From Pseudomonas cavernae (GTDB lineage Bacteria; Pseudomonadota; Gammaproteobacteria; Pseudomonadales; Pseudomonadaceae): a DNA stretch of 64,000 nt. The notes under the pieces are model-generated. The model was not told the origin of the DNA. It did no database searches and worked only from the letters and a program-made list of their open reading frames with translations. How positions within the stretch are numbered: position 1 is the first letter of the stretch; each line of letters opens with the position of its first letter. This document shows, in pieces, positions 1 through 9,360 of the stretch. The position numbers and the translations under genes are program-made. The stretch is from NCBI RefSeq assembly GCF_003595175.1, contig NZ_CP032419.1, forward strand, positions 3,906,001-3,970,000, written 5' to 3'.

Positions 1-83
1 TGTGTTTTGTGAATCTGCATTTTAATAATTCAGCGTTCATCAAAATCGAACGCCATTCCGGCCAGCACGGAGAATATTTCAGC

Positions 84-1001
84 ATGCATTTCGATCTCGC
101 CGACCTGCGCCTGTTCATCCATATCGCCGAGTCACCGAGCCTCACCCAAGGCGCCAAACGCGCCTTTCTCTCCCCGGCCGCCGCCAGCGCCAGGATCAAA
201 GCACTGGAAAGCCAACTGGGTTCTCGCCTGCTCTATCGCGACAACCGCGGCGTTGACCTGACCCCCGCCGGTCAGCGCCTGCTGCAACACGCCCGACTGA
301 TCATGCGTCAGGTGGAGTATTTGAAGAACGAGTTCACCGCATACGGCGCCGACGCCGCCGGACACATCCGTATTTTTGCCAACACCACGGCGGTGACCGA
401 GTTTCTCCCCGAGGTCCTGGCCGGCTTTCTGGCGCAACGTCCGGGCGTGACCGTCGACCTGCAGGAACGCCTGAGCCGCGACATCGTCCGCGGCGTATTG
501 GATGGTTCATCGGACCTGGGCATCATCGCCGGCCCGGTGAACGCCAGCGGCTTGCAGGTGCTGCACTTCAGCACTGACCGCCTGGTTCTCGCGGTCCCCC
601 GCAACCACCCATTGAGCACACTGAAACACGTCAAGCTGAAAGACACGCTGCGCTATCAGCATGTCGGCCTGCACGAAGGCAGCACGCTGCTGAGCTTTCT
701 GCGCGAACAGGTTGAGCACCTTGGCGAAACGCTGTCCCTGCGGATTCAGGTATCCAGTTTCGAGGCCGTGTGCCGGATGGTCGAGACCGGGGTCGGCATC
801 GGCGTAATCCCCGAGTCGGCCGCCAAGCGGCATAGCCGTACCATGGATCTCACCATCATCGAACTGGACGAGGAGTGGGCCATCCGGGAACGCAGCATGC
901 TGGTACGGGATCTGGATGCCCTGCCCGGCTGCGTCCGAGCCTTGATCGACACCCTGCTGCCAGCCTCGGGGGCAGAGCCCCCGTCGAATACCCCGACCTA
1001 G
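84..1001 (+). CDS. LysR-family transcriptional regulator
   Basis: About 305 residues, the usual LysR length. The N-terminus carries a winged helix-turn-helix (residues about 4-62, with SLTQGAKRAFLSPAAASARI) and the rest is a periplasmic-binding-protein-like effector domain. I chose the ATG at 84 because the protein then begins MHFDLADLRLF, the normal LysR start, with a GGAG about 12 bases upstream; an in-frame start at 9 would add 25 atypical residues. The stop codon TAG lies inside the left arm of the inverted-repeat element at 998-1267. It converges on the LuxR-type gene at 1264-3837. Its target and ligand cannot be told from sequence; any target on its 5' side lies outside the window. Confidence 0.9.
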   Translation: MHFDLADLRLFIHIAESPSLTQGAKRAFLSPAAASARIKALESQLGSRLLYRDNRGVDLTPAGQRLLQHARLIMRQVEYLKNEFTAYGADAAGHIRIFANTTAVTEFLPEVLAGFLAQRPGVTVDLQERLSRDIVRGVLDGSSDLGIIAGPVNASGLQVLHFSTDRLVLAVPRNHPLSTLKHVKLKDTLRYQHVGLHEGSTLLSFLREQVEHLGETLSLRIQVSSFEAVCRMVETGVGIGVIPESAAKRHSRTMDLTIIELDEEWAIRERSMLVRDLDALPGCVRALIDTLLPASGAEPPSNTPT

Positions 1002-1267
1002 GGTCTGTTGACGTTTCGTCGCGAACCGCGTTGCCGCGGCAAATGGCGCCAGGCTAGGCGCGGGACGCAGGGAATGGTCGTTCCCTTGCCAAGTCCCGCA
1101 ACGACGCATGGCGCCATTTGCCGCGCAACCCGCAGGGACGGGCCTGTTTCTGCGCGGCGCGTCGTTGCTCGACGCTCATTTGGAACGACCGAACTTCGCG
1201 TCTCGCGCCTAGCCCCGCGCAAAAACAGGCTCCGTCGCGGCCGTGACGAAACGTCAACAGACCCTAG
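998..1267. repeat. 270-bp MITE-like element with 23-bp perfect terminal inverted repeats
   Basis: Positions 998-1020 and 1245-1267 are perfect 23-bp inverted repeats, starting CTAGGGTCTGTTGACG. The interior holds a second, imperfect inverted pair (about 1034-1051 and 1108-1126, core CGGCAAATGGCGCCA) and no credible gene. The TAG stop codons of both convergent flanking genes (999-1001 forward, 1264-1266 reverse) fall inside the two arms. It could act as a bidirectional terminator. The size and long perfect ends suggest a non-autonomous mobile repeat. No target-site duplication is evident. Confidence 0.75.
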
Positions 1268-3837
1268 AGCAATATGCCCAGCGCCTTGGCGCGATTGATG
1301 GCCTGGGTGCGGCGCTTGACCCCGAGCTTGGCGTTGATCTTCTTGGTGTGGGTCTTCACGGTATTAACCGAGATGAACAAGGTGTTGCCGATTTCCTGGT
1401 TGGACAGGCCCTCGGCCAGCAGCTTGAGCACCGATAGCTCACGCAGGGTCAGATCCGCTTGGCCGCCTGCAATCAGCGGAGCGCCCGCGGAAAAGCTGGC
1501 CGACAGCTTCGGCTGCGGCGCAGCCTCTGCACCGCCGTCCGTCCAACCTTGCAGCAGGCTATAACAGCCGATATTGATCACCTGCTGACGCGCCTGCAAC
1601 TCAAGCCCATGCGACTCGCTGCGACCACTGCCAAACCCGATCTTGGCCAAGGCCAGCTGGACCTCACTCATCAGCACCCCGAACTGCCGGCGCTTGCACT
1701 GCTCATGCAGCGCCCTAAGGCGCTGCTCGGCCTGCTCGTGGCTGCCCGTTTCATATTCCGCCAACGCCAACAGCAGTTGGTTACGTTGCGGCAACGACGG
1801 CATGTGTAAAGGCGGCAGGCAGGGTTCCGGGCCCTGCAGATAGGCTTCGAGCGACTGAGCAATCGGCGGCAATTGTTCCCAGCATCCCTGCCGAGCGAGG
1901 ATGCGCATGCTCTGCAAGTCGATCGCACTCTTGTAGCACGAGCTCTCGGCCTTGCCGCAATGCATACGTCGCTCCGCCTCATGCAGATGCACCAGTGCTT
2001 GATCGTACTCACCGCGGCATGAGTCAAGTTCGGACTGGACCAGATAACCGTGCAGAATCAGCGGATCGAAAGAGTCCAACGCATGGGGAAAACCTGCCTG
2101 CAGCGCGCTTTCGCACTCATCCAGACCACCGCGTAACAAATGCAACTCTCCCTGCAGGAACAACAAACGCCCCAACAACAGGCTGTGCCGGCGATTGCCA
2201 TCCTCGACCAGCGCCACGTTTTCTTGCAACAGGGCTTCCGCCTGGCTGAGATCGCCACGAAGGATTAGCAGGCGGATACGATCGGTATTGACCAGCACCT
2301 CACTGACCAGACAGCCTTGACGCCGCGCCAGCTCCACCGCCTCGAGCAATAGTTGGTGCGCCTGTACCGACTGCCCAGTAGCCATCGCGATCCGCGCCAA
2401 GGTCGAATAGCAGAGTAGCGAAGCGTGCCAGTCTCGTGCCGGCAAATGGCTGAGTGCCGCCTGGCAATGCTCGCGGGCCACCTCGGCATTCCCGCGCATC
2501 CCCTCCAACGTACCCTGCAGCGCCTGCCAGTTAGCCAGCAGACGCGTGTTGCGCAGCGACTCAGCCTGGGGCAAGAAGCCCCCCAACCGCGCAATGCAAG
2601 CCTCCGACTCCTCCAGGCGCCAGCTGAACAGCAAGGCTCTGGCACAGAGGCAGATCAAACGCGGAGTGCTTTCCAGCAGTTGCGGCGGCAGTTGCTCGCG
2701 CCAGCTCAACAGCTGGCGCAAATGCTGATCAGTAAATAACCAATCCAGCCCCAGACTCTCCATGTAGTTGGCCGCCACTTCCGGCTGTTCAGCGCACAGG
2801 GCCTGCTCGATCGCCTCGTCGAAGTACCCCGCGGCACTGAGCACCCGACAGGAGCGCAAACGCAGACGGCTCAACTCGGGGGCGCTCAAACGGTCCTGCA
2901 GCGCATGCGCTACCGCCGGCAACATCCGATACCAAACACCCTGCCGGTCAACCGGAAGGAGGAACGACTGGCATTGCAGCAGGCGCTTGAACAACAGCCC
3001 GCCACCCTGCTCTTCCCAGAGCTGGTCACACAGCTCGGCGGATATCTTCGGAAAATGCGCCAGACGATAAAGAATCTCGCGCTCGCCCTCCCCCAAACGA
3101 GACAACAGCTCGTGCTCCAGATAATCCCGCAGCCAAGGCAAGCCGCTACCGTCCGCCTTGCCACCCTTCATCTGGCCCGATAGCAACAAACGAACGCCGG
3201 CACACCAGCCTGCGGTTTGCTGCCACAGCTCCTCGCGCGCGCTGGCGGATGTCTGTGGAGCCAACAAACAAACCAGTAGCTCGAACTCATCACGCGATAG
3301 CGCCAGCTGGCTGGCATCCAACTCGAGCAGCTCGCCCCTCAGCAAAAGACGCGACAGGTTCCAATCAGGCCGCTGCCGGCAGCTGACCAACAGCTGCACC
3401 TTCGACGACTGCAGGGCCAGCAACTGCATTATCCAACTGCTCAGCTCGGCCGGTGCCTCGTTAGGGTAATCATCCAGAACCAACCAGATGGGCTCGCCGC
3501 AGGTTTCGAAAAACTGCAACAACGCCTGCCCATCGGCAACGCGCCCGCGGGCCAAGCCTAATTCCGTAGTCACCCTGGAGATCAGCTGAGGGAGCGCAAG
3601 GGGCTGCCCCGCGAGGCTAAGCCAAACGACGTGCTCAGAGGGCGGCACTTGCTGCAGGAACTCGCTGAGCAGCACCGTTTTGCCGAAGCCGGCGGGGGCA
3701 CAGAGCACGCGCAAGCGCTGTTTTTTTCCGAGTAAGGCGTCGATCAGCCGCTGCCGCGACAACAGCGCGGAGGGTAGATCCGGAATATACGAAGCTTTGC
3801 CGCGAATGACGGAAAGACTGGAGCCAAGACCCTGCAT
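1264..3837 (-). CDS. MalT-like LuxR-family (LAL) transcriptional regulator
   Basis: 857 residues, matching large ATP-binding LuxR (LAL/MalT) regulators. A Walker A motif APAGFGKT lies at residues 47-54, a Walker B-like WLVLDDY follows at about 117-123, then a long helical TPR-like region. A C-terminal LuxR helix-turn-helix occupies about the last 65 residues (LTLRELSVLKLLAEGLSNQEI, then VNTVKTHTKKI). Such proteins bind an inducer and ATP, oligomerise and activate nearby promoters. It lies next to, and in the same direction as, the DUF1329 and DUF1302 genes, which are its likeliest targets. A palindrome at 3923-3937 upstream of its start could mediate autoregulation. The stop codon is supplied by the repeat at 998-1267. 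Confidence 0.9.
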   Translation of the reverse strand: MQGLGSSLSVIRGKASYIPDLPSALLSRQRLIDALLGKKQRLRVLCAPAGFGKTVLLSEFLQQVPPSEHVVWLSLAGQPLALPQLISRVTTELGLARGRVADGQALLQFFETCGEPIWLVLDDYPNEAPAELSSWIMQLLALQSSKVQLLVSCRQRPDWNLSRLLLRGELLELDASQLALSRDEFELLVCLLAPQTSASAREELWQQTAGWCAGVRLLLSGQMKGGKADGSGLPWLRDYLEHELLSRLGEGEREILYRLAHFPKISAELCDQLWEEQGGGLLFKRLLQCQSFLLPVDRQGVWYRMLPAVAHALQDRLSAPELSRLRLRSCRVLSAAGYFDEAIEQALCAEQPEVAANYMESLGLDWLFTDQHLRQLLSWREQLPPQLLESTPRLICLCARALLFSWRLEESEACIARLGGFLPQAESLRNTRLLANWQALQGTLEGMRGNAEVAREHCQAALSHLPARDWHASLLCYSTLARIAMATGQSVQAHQLLLEAVELARRQGCLVSEVLVNTDRIRLLILRGDLSQAEALLQENVALVEDGNRRHSLLLGRLLFLQGELHLLRGGLDECESALQAGFPHALDSFDPLILHGYLVQSELDSCRGEYDQALVHLHEAERRMHCGKAESSCYKSAIDLQSMRILARQGCWEQLPPIAQSLEAYLQGPEPCLPPLHMPSLPQRNQLLLALAEYETGSHEQAEQRLRALHEQCKRRQFGVLMSEVQLALAKIGFGSGRSESHGLELQARQQVINIGCYSLLQGWTDGGAEAAPQPKLSASFSAGAPLIAGGQADLTLRELSVLKLLAEGLSNQEIGNTLFISVNTVKTHTKKINAKLGVKRRTQAINRAKALGILL

Positions 3838-3922
3838 GACGGAACCCGTGTAGTTGTTCTTATCGCAAAGTGGACGGACCCAGCCGGACCAAGCGCCTAA
3901 CTGGGCCGGAAGCCGGGCAGTA

Positions 3923-3937
3923 CTACTTAGGGAGTAG
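3923..3937. promoter_or_regulatory. Candidate operator CTACT-TAGGG-AGTAG
   Basis: A perfect 5-bp dyad with a 5-bp spacer, 86 bases upstream of the LuxR-type start, in the 212-base gap between that gene and DUF1329. The spacing and symmetry fit a LuxR-type HTH dimer, so autoregulation is plausible. I did not find a second copy upstream of DUF1302, so this is only a suggestion. Confidence 0.3.
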
Positions 3938-4006
3938 CCAAGAAGAGTGATAGCTGATTACGGGAGGAATTGCCTAGAGCAATTGGAGACATTTTCTGAT
4001 CAGCAC

Positions 4007-4028
4007 AACGCCCTGCATGCAGGGCGTT
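4007..4028 (-). terminator. Hairpin downstream of DUF1329 gene
   Basis: AACGCCCTGC and GCAGGGCGTT form a perfect stem 22 bases past the DUF1329 stop codon. There is no long T run on the reverse strand, so it may be a weak or Rho-assisted terminator. Confidence 0.5.
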
Positions 4029-4049
4029 GGCTTGGTTACAGCGGTTTAA

Positions 4050-5417
4050 TCAGCGGACGCCTGCGTTGCGCAGGGCCGCCGGGGTGAAGTCCGCCGAGTT
4101 CGGCGTAGTCCCAAACTGAACCCCACGCTTGGACTCATTGACCATACCGAGAACGATATAGCGACCGGCGATCAGGTCATAGAGCCCCTGAGCGGCATAG
4201 CTGGCGACGCCCTGCTGGTAGTCGTTGGCCACATAGCCCTCACCCACACGCCAGAGCTGACCACGACCGTCGTAGTGATCGACCTCCACGGCCGCCCAGG
4301 TGTCCTCGTCGAAGTACATGTGGCGCTTGGCGTAGATGTGGCGCTCGCCCGGCTTCACCGTGGCCTCCACTTCCCACACGCGGTGCAACTCATAGCGGGT
4401 CAGATCCTGATTGATATGCCCGGCCTTGAGGATCTCCGAATACTTCAGCTTGGGCGACTGCAGCTTGTAGTTGTTGTAGGGGACGTACATCTCCTTCTTG
4501 CCGATCAACTTCCAGTCGTAGCGGTCCGGCGAGCCGTTGTACATGTCGGAGTTATCCGCGGTACGCATGCCGTCGGCCGCGGTACCCGGGCCGTCGTAGG
4601 CCACCTGCGGGGCGCGACGCACGCGCCGCTGGCCGGCGTTGTAGATCCACGCCAGGCGCGGCTCCTTGACCTGATCGATAGTCTCGTGAACCAGCAACAC
4701 GTTACCCGCCAGACGCGACGGGGCCGTCACGCGCTGTTTGTAGTAGAACAGGACGTTAGCGGCCTTGTCCTTGTCCACCCCCTGCATGTACTGCGGGAAC
4801 GCCACTTCGTCCTCGAACTCGACAATCGTGAAAGAACCATTGACCTGCGGCGCCGCCTGGGCGACCTGGCGCTTCTGGTTCTCGCCGCGATAGCGGGTCA
4901 TGTGGTTCCACACCACTTCGACGCCGTTCTTCGGAATCGGGAAGGCGTAATAGTGGGAGTCGCCGAAATTGCTCAGACCGTTACCGCCGTCGACCGGCTG
5001 GGTGTTCAGCGCACTCTTTTTCGCGGCATCGTAGATCACCTGCGGGGCGGCGGCCGTACGCTGGGTCTTGTACACCGGAATCTTGTAGGTGCTGGCATAG
5101 CGCTTGAACATGGCCAGCTGACCCGGGGTCAGCTTGTCCTTGTACTGCTCGGCGTTGGCCGCGGTGATGGTGAACAGCGGCTGCTCGCCCTCGAACGGGT
5201 CGCCGATGAAGTCATTGACCACCGGCGCCGCGCCGGGCTTCAAGCCGCCAGTCCAGGCCGGAATGCTGCCATCGGCATTGCCTTCCTTCTGCCCACCCAG
5301 CGGCGTCAGGCTGGTACCCAGCTTGGCCGCCTCTTCCTGGGAAACGGCCGCCATCACGCTGCTGGCCAGCAGGGTCAGCGCCAGGGCGCCGCAAGTCAAA
5401 ACATTGATTTTTCTCAT
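4050..5417 (-). CDS. DUF1329 outer-membrane lipoprotein-sorting-like protein
   Basis: 455 residues with a Sec signal peptide (hydrophobic stretch about 8-23, cleavage near VMA-AVSQ). The rest is the DUF1329 family, which has a LolA/LolB-like fold and is exported to the periplasm or outer membrane. It is almost always encoded next to a DUF1302 protein, as here: the DUF1302 gene ends 26 bases upstream in the same direction, so the two should be co-transcribed. Family members occur in clusters for export or uptake of hydrophobic compounds, often with an RND transporter; none is present here. Substrate unknown. Confidence 0.9.
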   Translation of the reverse strand: MRKINVLTCGALALTLLASSVMAAVSQEEAAKLGTSLTPLGGQKEGNADGSIPAWTGGLKPGAAPVVNDFIGDPFEGEQPLFTITAANAEQYKDKLTPGQLAMFKRYASTYKIPVYKTQRTAAAPQVIYDAAKKSALNTQPVDGGNGLSNFGDSHYYAFPIPKNGVEVVWNHMTRYRGENQKRQVAQAAPQVNGSFTIVEFEDEVAFPQYMQGVDKDKAANVLFYYKQRVTAPSRLAGNVLLVHETIDQVKEPRLAWIYNAGQRRVRRAPQVAYDGPGTAADGMRTADNSDMYNGSPDRYDWKLIGKKEMYVPYNNYKLQSPKLKYSEILKAGHINQDLTRYELHRVWEVEATVKPGERHIYAKRHMYFDEDTWAAVEVDHYDGRGQLWRVGEGYVANDYQQGVASYAAQGLYDLIAGRYIVLGMVNESKRGVQFGTTPNSADFTPAALRNAGVR

Positions 5418-5443
5418 GTTCTAAATCCTTTGCCGATCTGCCG

Positions 5444-7387
5444 TCAGAAGTTCACGCCGAAGCTGAGTGCCACGAAGTCACGGTCACCGTTGGTGTTGAA
5501 TTCACCGCCGAAGAAGTCGGTGTAGCTGAGGCTGGTGGTATAGGTGTTGGCGTAGTCGGCATCCAGGCCGAGGCTGACCGCCTTGAGACCTTCCTCGAAG
5601 TTCGGCCCGTTGCCGTCGACGTCGTGCGACCAGGCCAGGCTCGGCGACAGGTTGATGCCGGCGAACACGTTGCTGTAGTTGAGGATGGCGCGCGCGCGGT
5701 AGCCCCAGGAGGAGCTGGTGTAGAAGCCCTTGTCGTTGCACTCCTGCTGCGGGTTGCTGGCCTGCGGAGTACCGGGGTTGGTACCAACGCAAACGCTGGT
5801 TCCATTATTTACCAGCGCACCAGCACCGAAGATCGGGCTGCGACCGAAGCGCACATCGGTGCCGTCGGCACTACCCAGGCCGTTGATGTGGTTGTAGCCC
5901 ACCTCGCCGACCAGGGTCAGGCGGCTAGCGCCCCAGATCTGGTCGATGAACTGGGTGGCGGTCATCTGCGCCTGCACCACCGGCATACGCTTGTAGCCCG
6001 GCAGATCGCCACCCGCCACGCTCTGCGTTTCACCGCTGACGAACACCGGCGAAACCTGCTGTGCGAAGTTGACGGTGTTGGTCTGGCGGATCGCCGCCAG
6101 GTTGAGGTCGGCGGTGTTGATCTGCAACGGCATGTTGGGGCGATAGCTGACTTCCCCGCCCAGCGCGGTACCTTCCAGGTTGGTGGCGAAGCTCAAACCG
6201 TAGAGACGGATATCCTCGGGATAGTCGATGAAGTAGCGTGCATTGCGAACCCGCTCGATCTGGTTTTGGCCAACAACCGCCGCACGGATTGCCGCCGGCG
6301 TCCCCCCGACCTGAGCTGGCGTGATCGGAGCGACGGTGGTCTGCTTGAAGCTGAGGTACGGGCTGCGGCTGTGATAGTTCAGCGCGTAGGCGCCAAACTC
6401 GGTGTCGTTCAGCTCCGGCACGAACCAGCGCAGGGCCACGCCGAACTGACCGCCATCACGCGCATCGTTGTCCTCGATGCGCGGGATATAGGCGTTAGTA
6501 CGCCCCGCAGCAAGAGCGGCGGCGTCCCCGATATTGCGCCCGGCAACCACGACCGGAGTCGCGATGGAGTTGGCGCGCGGATCGCCCGGGGCGAAGTCGG
6601 GGCCGGCCACGACCAGACGATCAAGGCAGCCAGCCGGCAGCGCATCGTTACCGAAGAAAGTGCCGCAGTTATCGATGACCGTGTGATCCCACTCGATCTG
6701 ATAGAAGGCCTCGGCACTGAGGTTTTCGGTCAAGTTCTGCGACAGGTAGAACATGTTGACCGGAATCAAGCCTTCCTTGATCTCGGCGCCTGGGCGGCGC
6801 AGCGCGGCGACGTCGATCGGGTTGATGCTGTTGATCGAGTTACCGATGAAGGTGCTCTCGCCCCAGCTGACTACTTGCTTACCCAGGCGCACGTTGCCCG
6901 GCAGCTCGCCGATCTGGTAGTTGTGGTAGACGAAGGCATCGAGCAGTTGGGTGCCGGAAGACTTGGCCATCCGATCACGACCACTGTCGTCGATATCGTA
7001 GAACAGGCGGTCCTCGTCCTTCAGCTCGAAGTCGTACCAGTACTTGCCGCGCACGAACACGCCGCTGTCGCCGTATTTCAGCTCCAGGTCATGCAGGCCC
7101 TTGAAGATCTTCGAGAAGGTCTCGCCCTTCTTGAAGTTTTCGCGGTTGTCGTCCGCAGTACGAGTGGCGGACTCACCACGCATACCCAGCACGTTGCCGC
7201 TGGAAATAAAATCTGGATCCGGCCCGCGGACCGCCCAGCTGGCACCCACGGACAGCGATGAATCGAAGCTCCCCTCAATCTCCCCGATGTTGAAGCTAAC
7301 AGCGTAAGCCTGGGCACTCACACCCAGGGCGACAGCGGCGGCCAGCAGATGCGGCCGGAAGACTCCGCGCATAGTTCTTCTTGTCAT
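5444..7387 (-). CDS. DUF1302 family outer-membrane protein
   Basis: 647 residues with an N-terminal signal peptide (about 1-29, ending SAQAYA-VSF). A long beta-strand-rich body follows, ending in LSFGVNF, a C-terminal aromatic residue as in outer-membrane beta-barrels. This is the DUF1302 family, normally about 550-700 residues and paired with DUF1329. The ATG at 7387 has GGAGAG just upstream. It is the first gene of the reverse-strand pair, and a palindrome at 7474-7493 lies 87 bases upstream. The link to LuxR-type regulation is inferred from the neighbourhood. Function is unproven; a channel for hydrophobic substrates is a reasonable guess. Confidence 0.9.
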   Translation of the reverse strand: MTRRTMRGVFRPHLLAAAVALGVSAQAYAVSFNIGEIEGSFDSSLSVGASWAVRGPDPDFISSGNVLGMRGESATRTADDNRENFKKGETFSKIFKGLHDLELKYGDSGVFVRGKYWYDFELKDEDRLFYDIDDSGRDRMAKSSGTQLLDAFVYHNYQIGELPGNVRLGKQVVSWGESTFIGNSINSINPIDVAALRRPGAEIKEGLIPVNMFYLSQNLTENLSAEAFYQIEWDHTVIDNCGTFFGNDALPAGCLDRLVVAGPDFAPGDPRANSIATPVVVAGRNIGDAAALAAGRTNAYIPRIEDNDARDGGQFGVALRWFVPELNDTEFGAYALNYHSRSPYLSFKQTTVAPITPAQVGGTPAAIRAAVVGQNQIERVRNARYFIDYPEDIRLYGLSFATNLEGTALGGEVSYRPNMPLQINTADLNLAAIRQTNTVNFAQQVSPVFVSGETQSVAGGDLPGYKRMPVVQAQMTATQFIDQIWGASRLTLVGEVGYNHINGLGSADGTDVRFGRSPIFGAGALVNNGTSVCVGTNPGTPQASNPQQECNDKGFYTSSSWGYRARAILNYSNVFAGINLSPSLAWSHDVDGNGPNFEEGLKAVSLGLDADYANTYTTSLSYTDFFGGEFNTNGDRDFVALSFGVNF

Positions 7388-7960
7388 GCGGCTCTCCAGT
7401 TACGGATGAAATGGAGTCGCCATGCTAATCAGGGGTGCCGAACCCTCATAAGCGCCTGAACGGGCGATTTGGGCATCACCCACTTGGGTGATGTCTGGCA
7501 CCCCAAAAACCCGGGCCAGGGCCTTTCTTGACAGCGCGGATGACGCGCCCAGCGGTGCTCGGTTAGCGACCTGATACCTAGGGTGACACCGTCGGCAGCC
7601 CCCGCCACTCCACCCGGCCAGCTGCAGCCCGCGCCATTCACGGCCCGTAGCGCCGGCGCCGGCGTCACCGATGACGAAGTTGTTTCCCGCAGCAAGCCAA
7701 TCAGCCGTTTTGCCGAGCGAGGTAACAGACGACCGGCGTTAACCAAGCCCGAACGCAGGATCAAGAAAAACGGTACTTCCCCCACCCGCCCCGCCATTGC
7801 ATCTTTGCCCCAGGACTAGCTTCTCAAGGGGTTGTAGTCGCGCGCCAGCAAGCCAGCGTTACTGCTCGCCCAACTCCTAACCGGACTGGGCGATGCGACC
7901 AGGCCCACCGCCCAGCCCGTCTAATAAGAACGTTTGCTTTCGTAGCACAGGAGAAGTTTC
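7388..7960. other. 573-bp divergent intergenic region
   Basis: This separates the reverse-strand DUF1302 operon from the forward MFS gene and should hold both promoters. The clearest structure is the palindrome at 7474-7493. Open frames here (for example 7583-7819) have no convincing ribosome site or family match, so I do not call them genes. Confidence 0.6.
7474..7493. promoter_or_regulatory. Perfect 20-bp palindrome upstream of DUF1302
   Basis: CATCACCC-ACTT-GGGTGATG, 8-bp arms and a 4-bp spacer, 87 bases upstream of the DUF1302 start. The position is right for an operator or activator site. The LuxR-type protein at 1264-3837 or the LysR protein at 84-1001 are candidate binders; neither is shown by sequence alone. 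Confidence 0.4.
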
Positions 7961-9295
7961 ATGAGTTATGCAGTCGAGCAATATCTGCCGGTGACAGCGG
8001 AACATTCCGCCCAGGAGGTGAAGGCGGTCTACCGCAAGGTGATCTGGCGGCTGCTGCCGTTCCTGTTCATCGCCTATGCGATAAACGCCATCGATCGCCT
8101 GAACATCTCCTTCGCCAAGCTGCGCATGGCCGAAGACATCGCCCTCAGCGATGCGGCCTACGGCATCGGCGCGGGGATTTTCTATCTCGGTTACATCCTC
8201 TTCGAGATCCCCAGCAACATCTACATGCAGCGGACCGGTGCCCGCCGTACCCTGACCCGCATCATGGTGCTGTGGGGCATGGTCACGGTGGCGACCGCCT
8301 TCGTCACCACGCCCAACCAGTTGATCGTCGCCCGCTTCCTGCTGGGCATCGCCGAAGCCGGTTTCTTCCCCGGGGTGATCCTGTACCTCACCTACTGGTT
8401 CCCCGCCGCCCTGCGCGGGCGCATCACCGCGGTGTTCGTGATGGCGGCGATCATCGCCGGGATCGTCAGCGGCCCGCTGGCCGGCTGGATCATGACCCAC
8501 GCCCACGGCTGGCTGGGGCTCAAGGACTGGCAGGTGCTGTTCGTGCTGGAAGGCATCCCGGCCGCGCTGCTCGGCGTGTTCGGCTGGTTCTGGCTGGCCG
8601 ACAAGCCGGCCCAGGCCCGCTGGCTAAGCGAGCAGGAGAAGCAAATCATCGCCACGGCCCTGACGGTCGAGCACGCCAAGAGCGGAGCGCAGGCCCGTCT
8701 CATCGAGATTTTGCGTAATCCCAGCGTCTATATCGCCGGCCTGGTGTTCTTCTGCATCTACAGCGGCTCGAACACCGTGTCCTACTGGATGCCGACGCTG
8801 ATCCGCGGTTTCGGCCTGGAGGACCTGAAGGCCATCGGCATGATCGCCAGCCTGCCCTACCTCGGCGCCGTGGTCGGCATGTACCTGCTCGGTCGCAGCT
8901 CCGACAAGCGTCTGGAGCGCCGCTGGCACGTCAGCCTGACCATGCTGGTGAGTGCCGGCTGCTTCGTCTCGCTCGGCTTCGTGCAGGGCAGCCTGATCCT
9001 GTCGGTGATCCTGATGAGCGTCGGTGCTGCCGCGGCGATGTCCGCCGTATCGCTGTTCTGGACCATTCCGCCGGCCCTGCTGAACCCGGCTGCGGCGGCC
9101 GGCGGCATCGCGGTGATCAGCGCCATTGGCGGCCTGGCCGGAGTGATCAGCCAGATCTTGGTGGGCGCGATCAAATCGGCGACCGGCAGCCTGTATCTGG
9201 CGTTTGACGTGATCGCCGTGGTGCTGATGATCGGCGCACTGATCCTGCTGATCGGCATCCCCGCGCGACACCTGAACGAGCGTTCGCACAGCTGA
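7961..9295 (+). CDS. MFS transporter, anion:cation symporter type
   Basis: 444 residues with about 12 membrane segments. The signature NAIDRLNISFAK after the first helix and the GIAEAGFFPGVILYLTYWFP segment are typical of the anion:cation symporter branch (tartrate, phthalate, glucarate and 4-hydroxyphenylacetate transporters). It should import an organic acid by proton symport. AGGAGA lies about 8 bases before the ATG. It ends at a strong bidirectional hairpin at 9311-9345. Lying between the DUF1302/1329 pair and the CoA catabolic genes, it is a natural candidate to bring in the substrate of that pathway, but this is inference. Confidence 0.9.
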   Translation: MSYAVEQYLPVTAEHSAQEVKAVYRKVIWRLLPFLFIAYAINAIDRLNISFAKLRMAEDIALSDAAYGIGAGIFYLGYILFEIPSNIYMQRTGARRTLTRIMVLWGMVTVATAFVTTPNQLIVARFLLGIAEAGFFPGVILYLTYWFPAALRGRITAVFVMAAIIAGIVSGPLAGWIMTHAHGWLGLKDWQVLFVLEGIPAALLGVFGWFWLADKPAQARWLSEQEKQIIATALTVEHAKSGAQARLIEILRNPSVYIAGLVFFCIYSGSNTVSYWMPTLIRGFGLEDLKAIGMIASLPYLGAVVGMYLLGRSSDKRLERRWHVSLTMLVSAGCFVSLGFVQGSLILSVILMSVGAAAAMSAVSLFWTIPPALLNPAAAAGGIAVISAIGGLAGVISQILVGAIKSATGSLYLAFDVIAVVLMIGALILLIGIPARHLNERSHS

Positions 9296-9310
9296 GCGGA
9301 GCGACGCTGG

Positions 9311-9345
9311 AACCAAAACGCCGGGCATTGCCCGGCGTTTTGGTT
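9311..9345. terminator. Bidirectional Rho-independent terminator
   Basis: AACGCCGGGC and GCCCGGCGTT form a perfect GC-rich stem with an A run before it and a T run after it, 16 bases past the MFS stop codon. It can serve both the MFS gene and the convergent acyl-CoA synthetase operon. Confidence 0.85.
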
Positions 9346-9360
9346 TGCACCGCCGCCCTT

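Noticed and set aside
7429..7819. Two overlapping open frames upstream of the MFS gene
   Set aside because: On opposite strands with no ribosome site; the region is better explained as divergent promoters.
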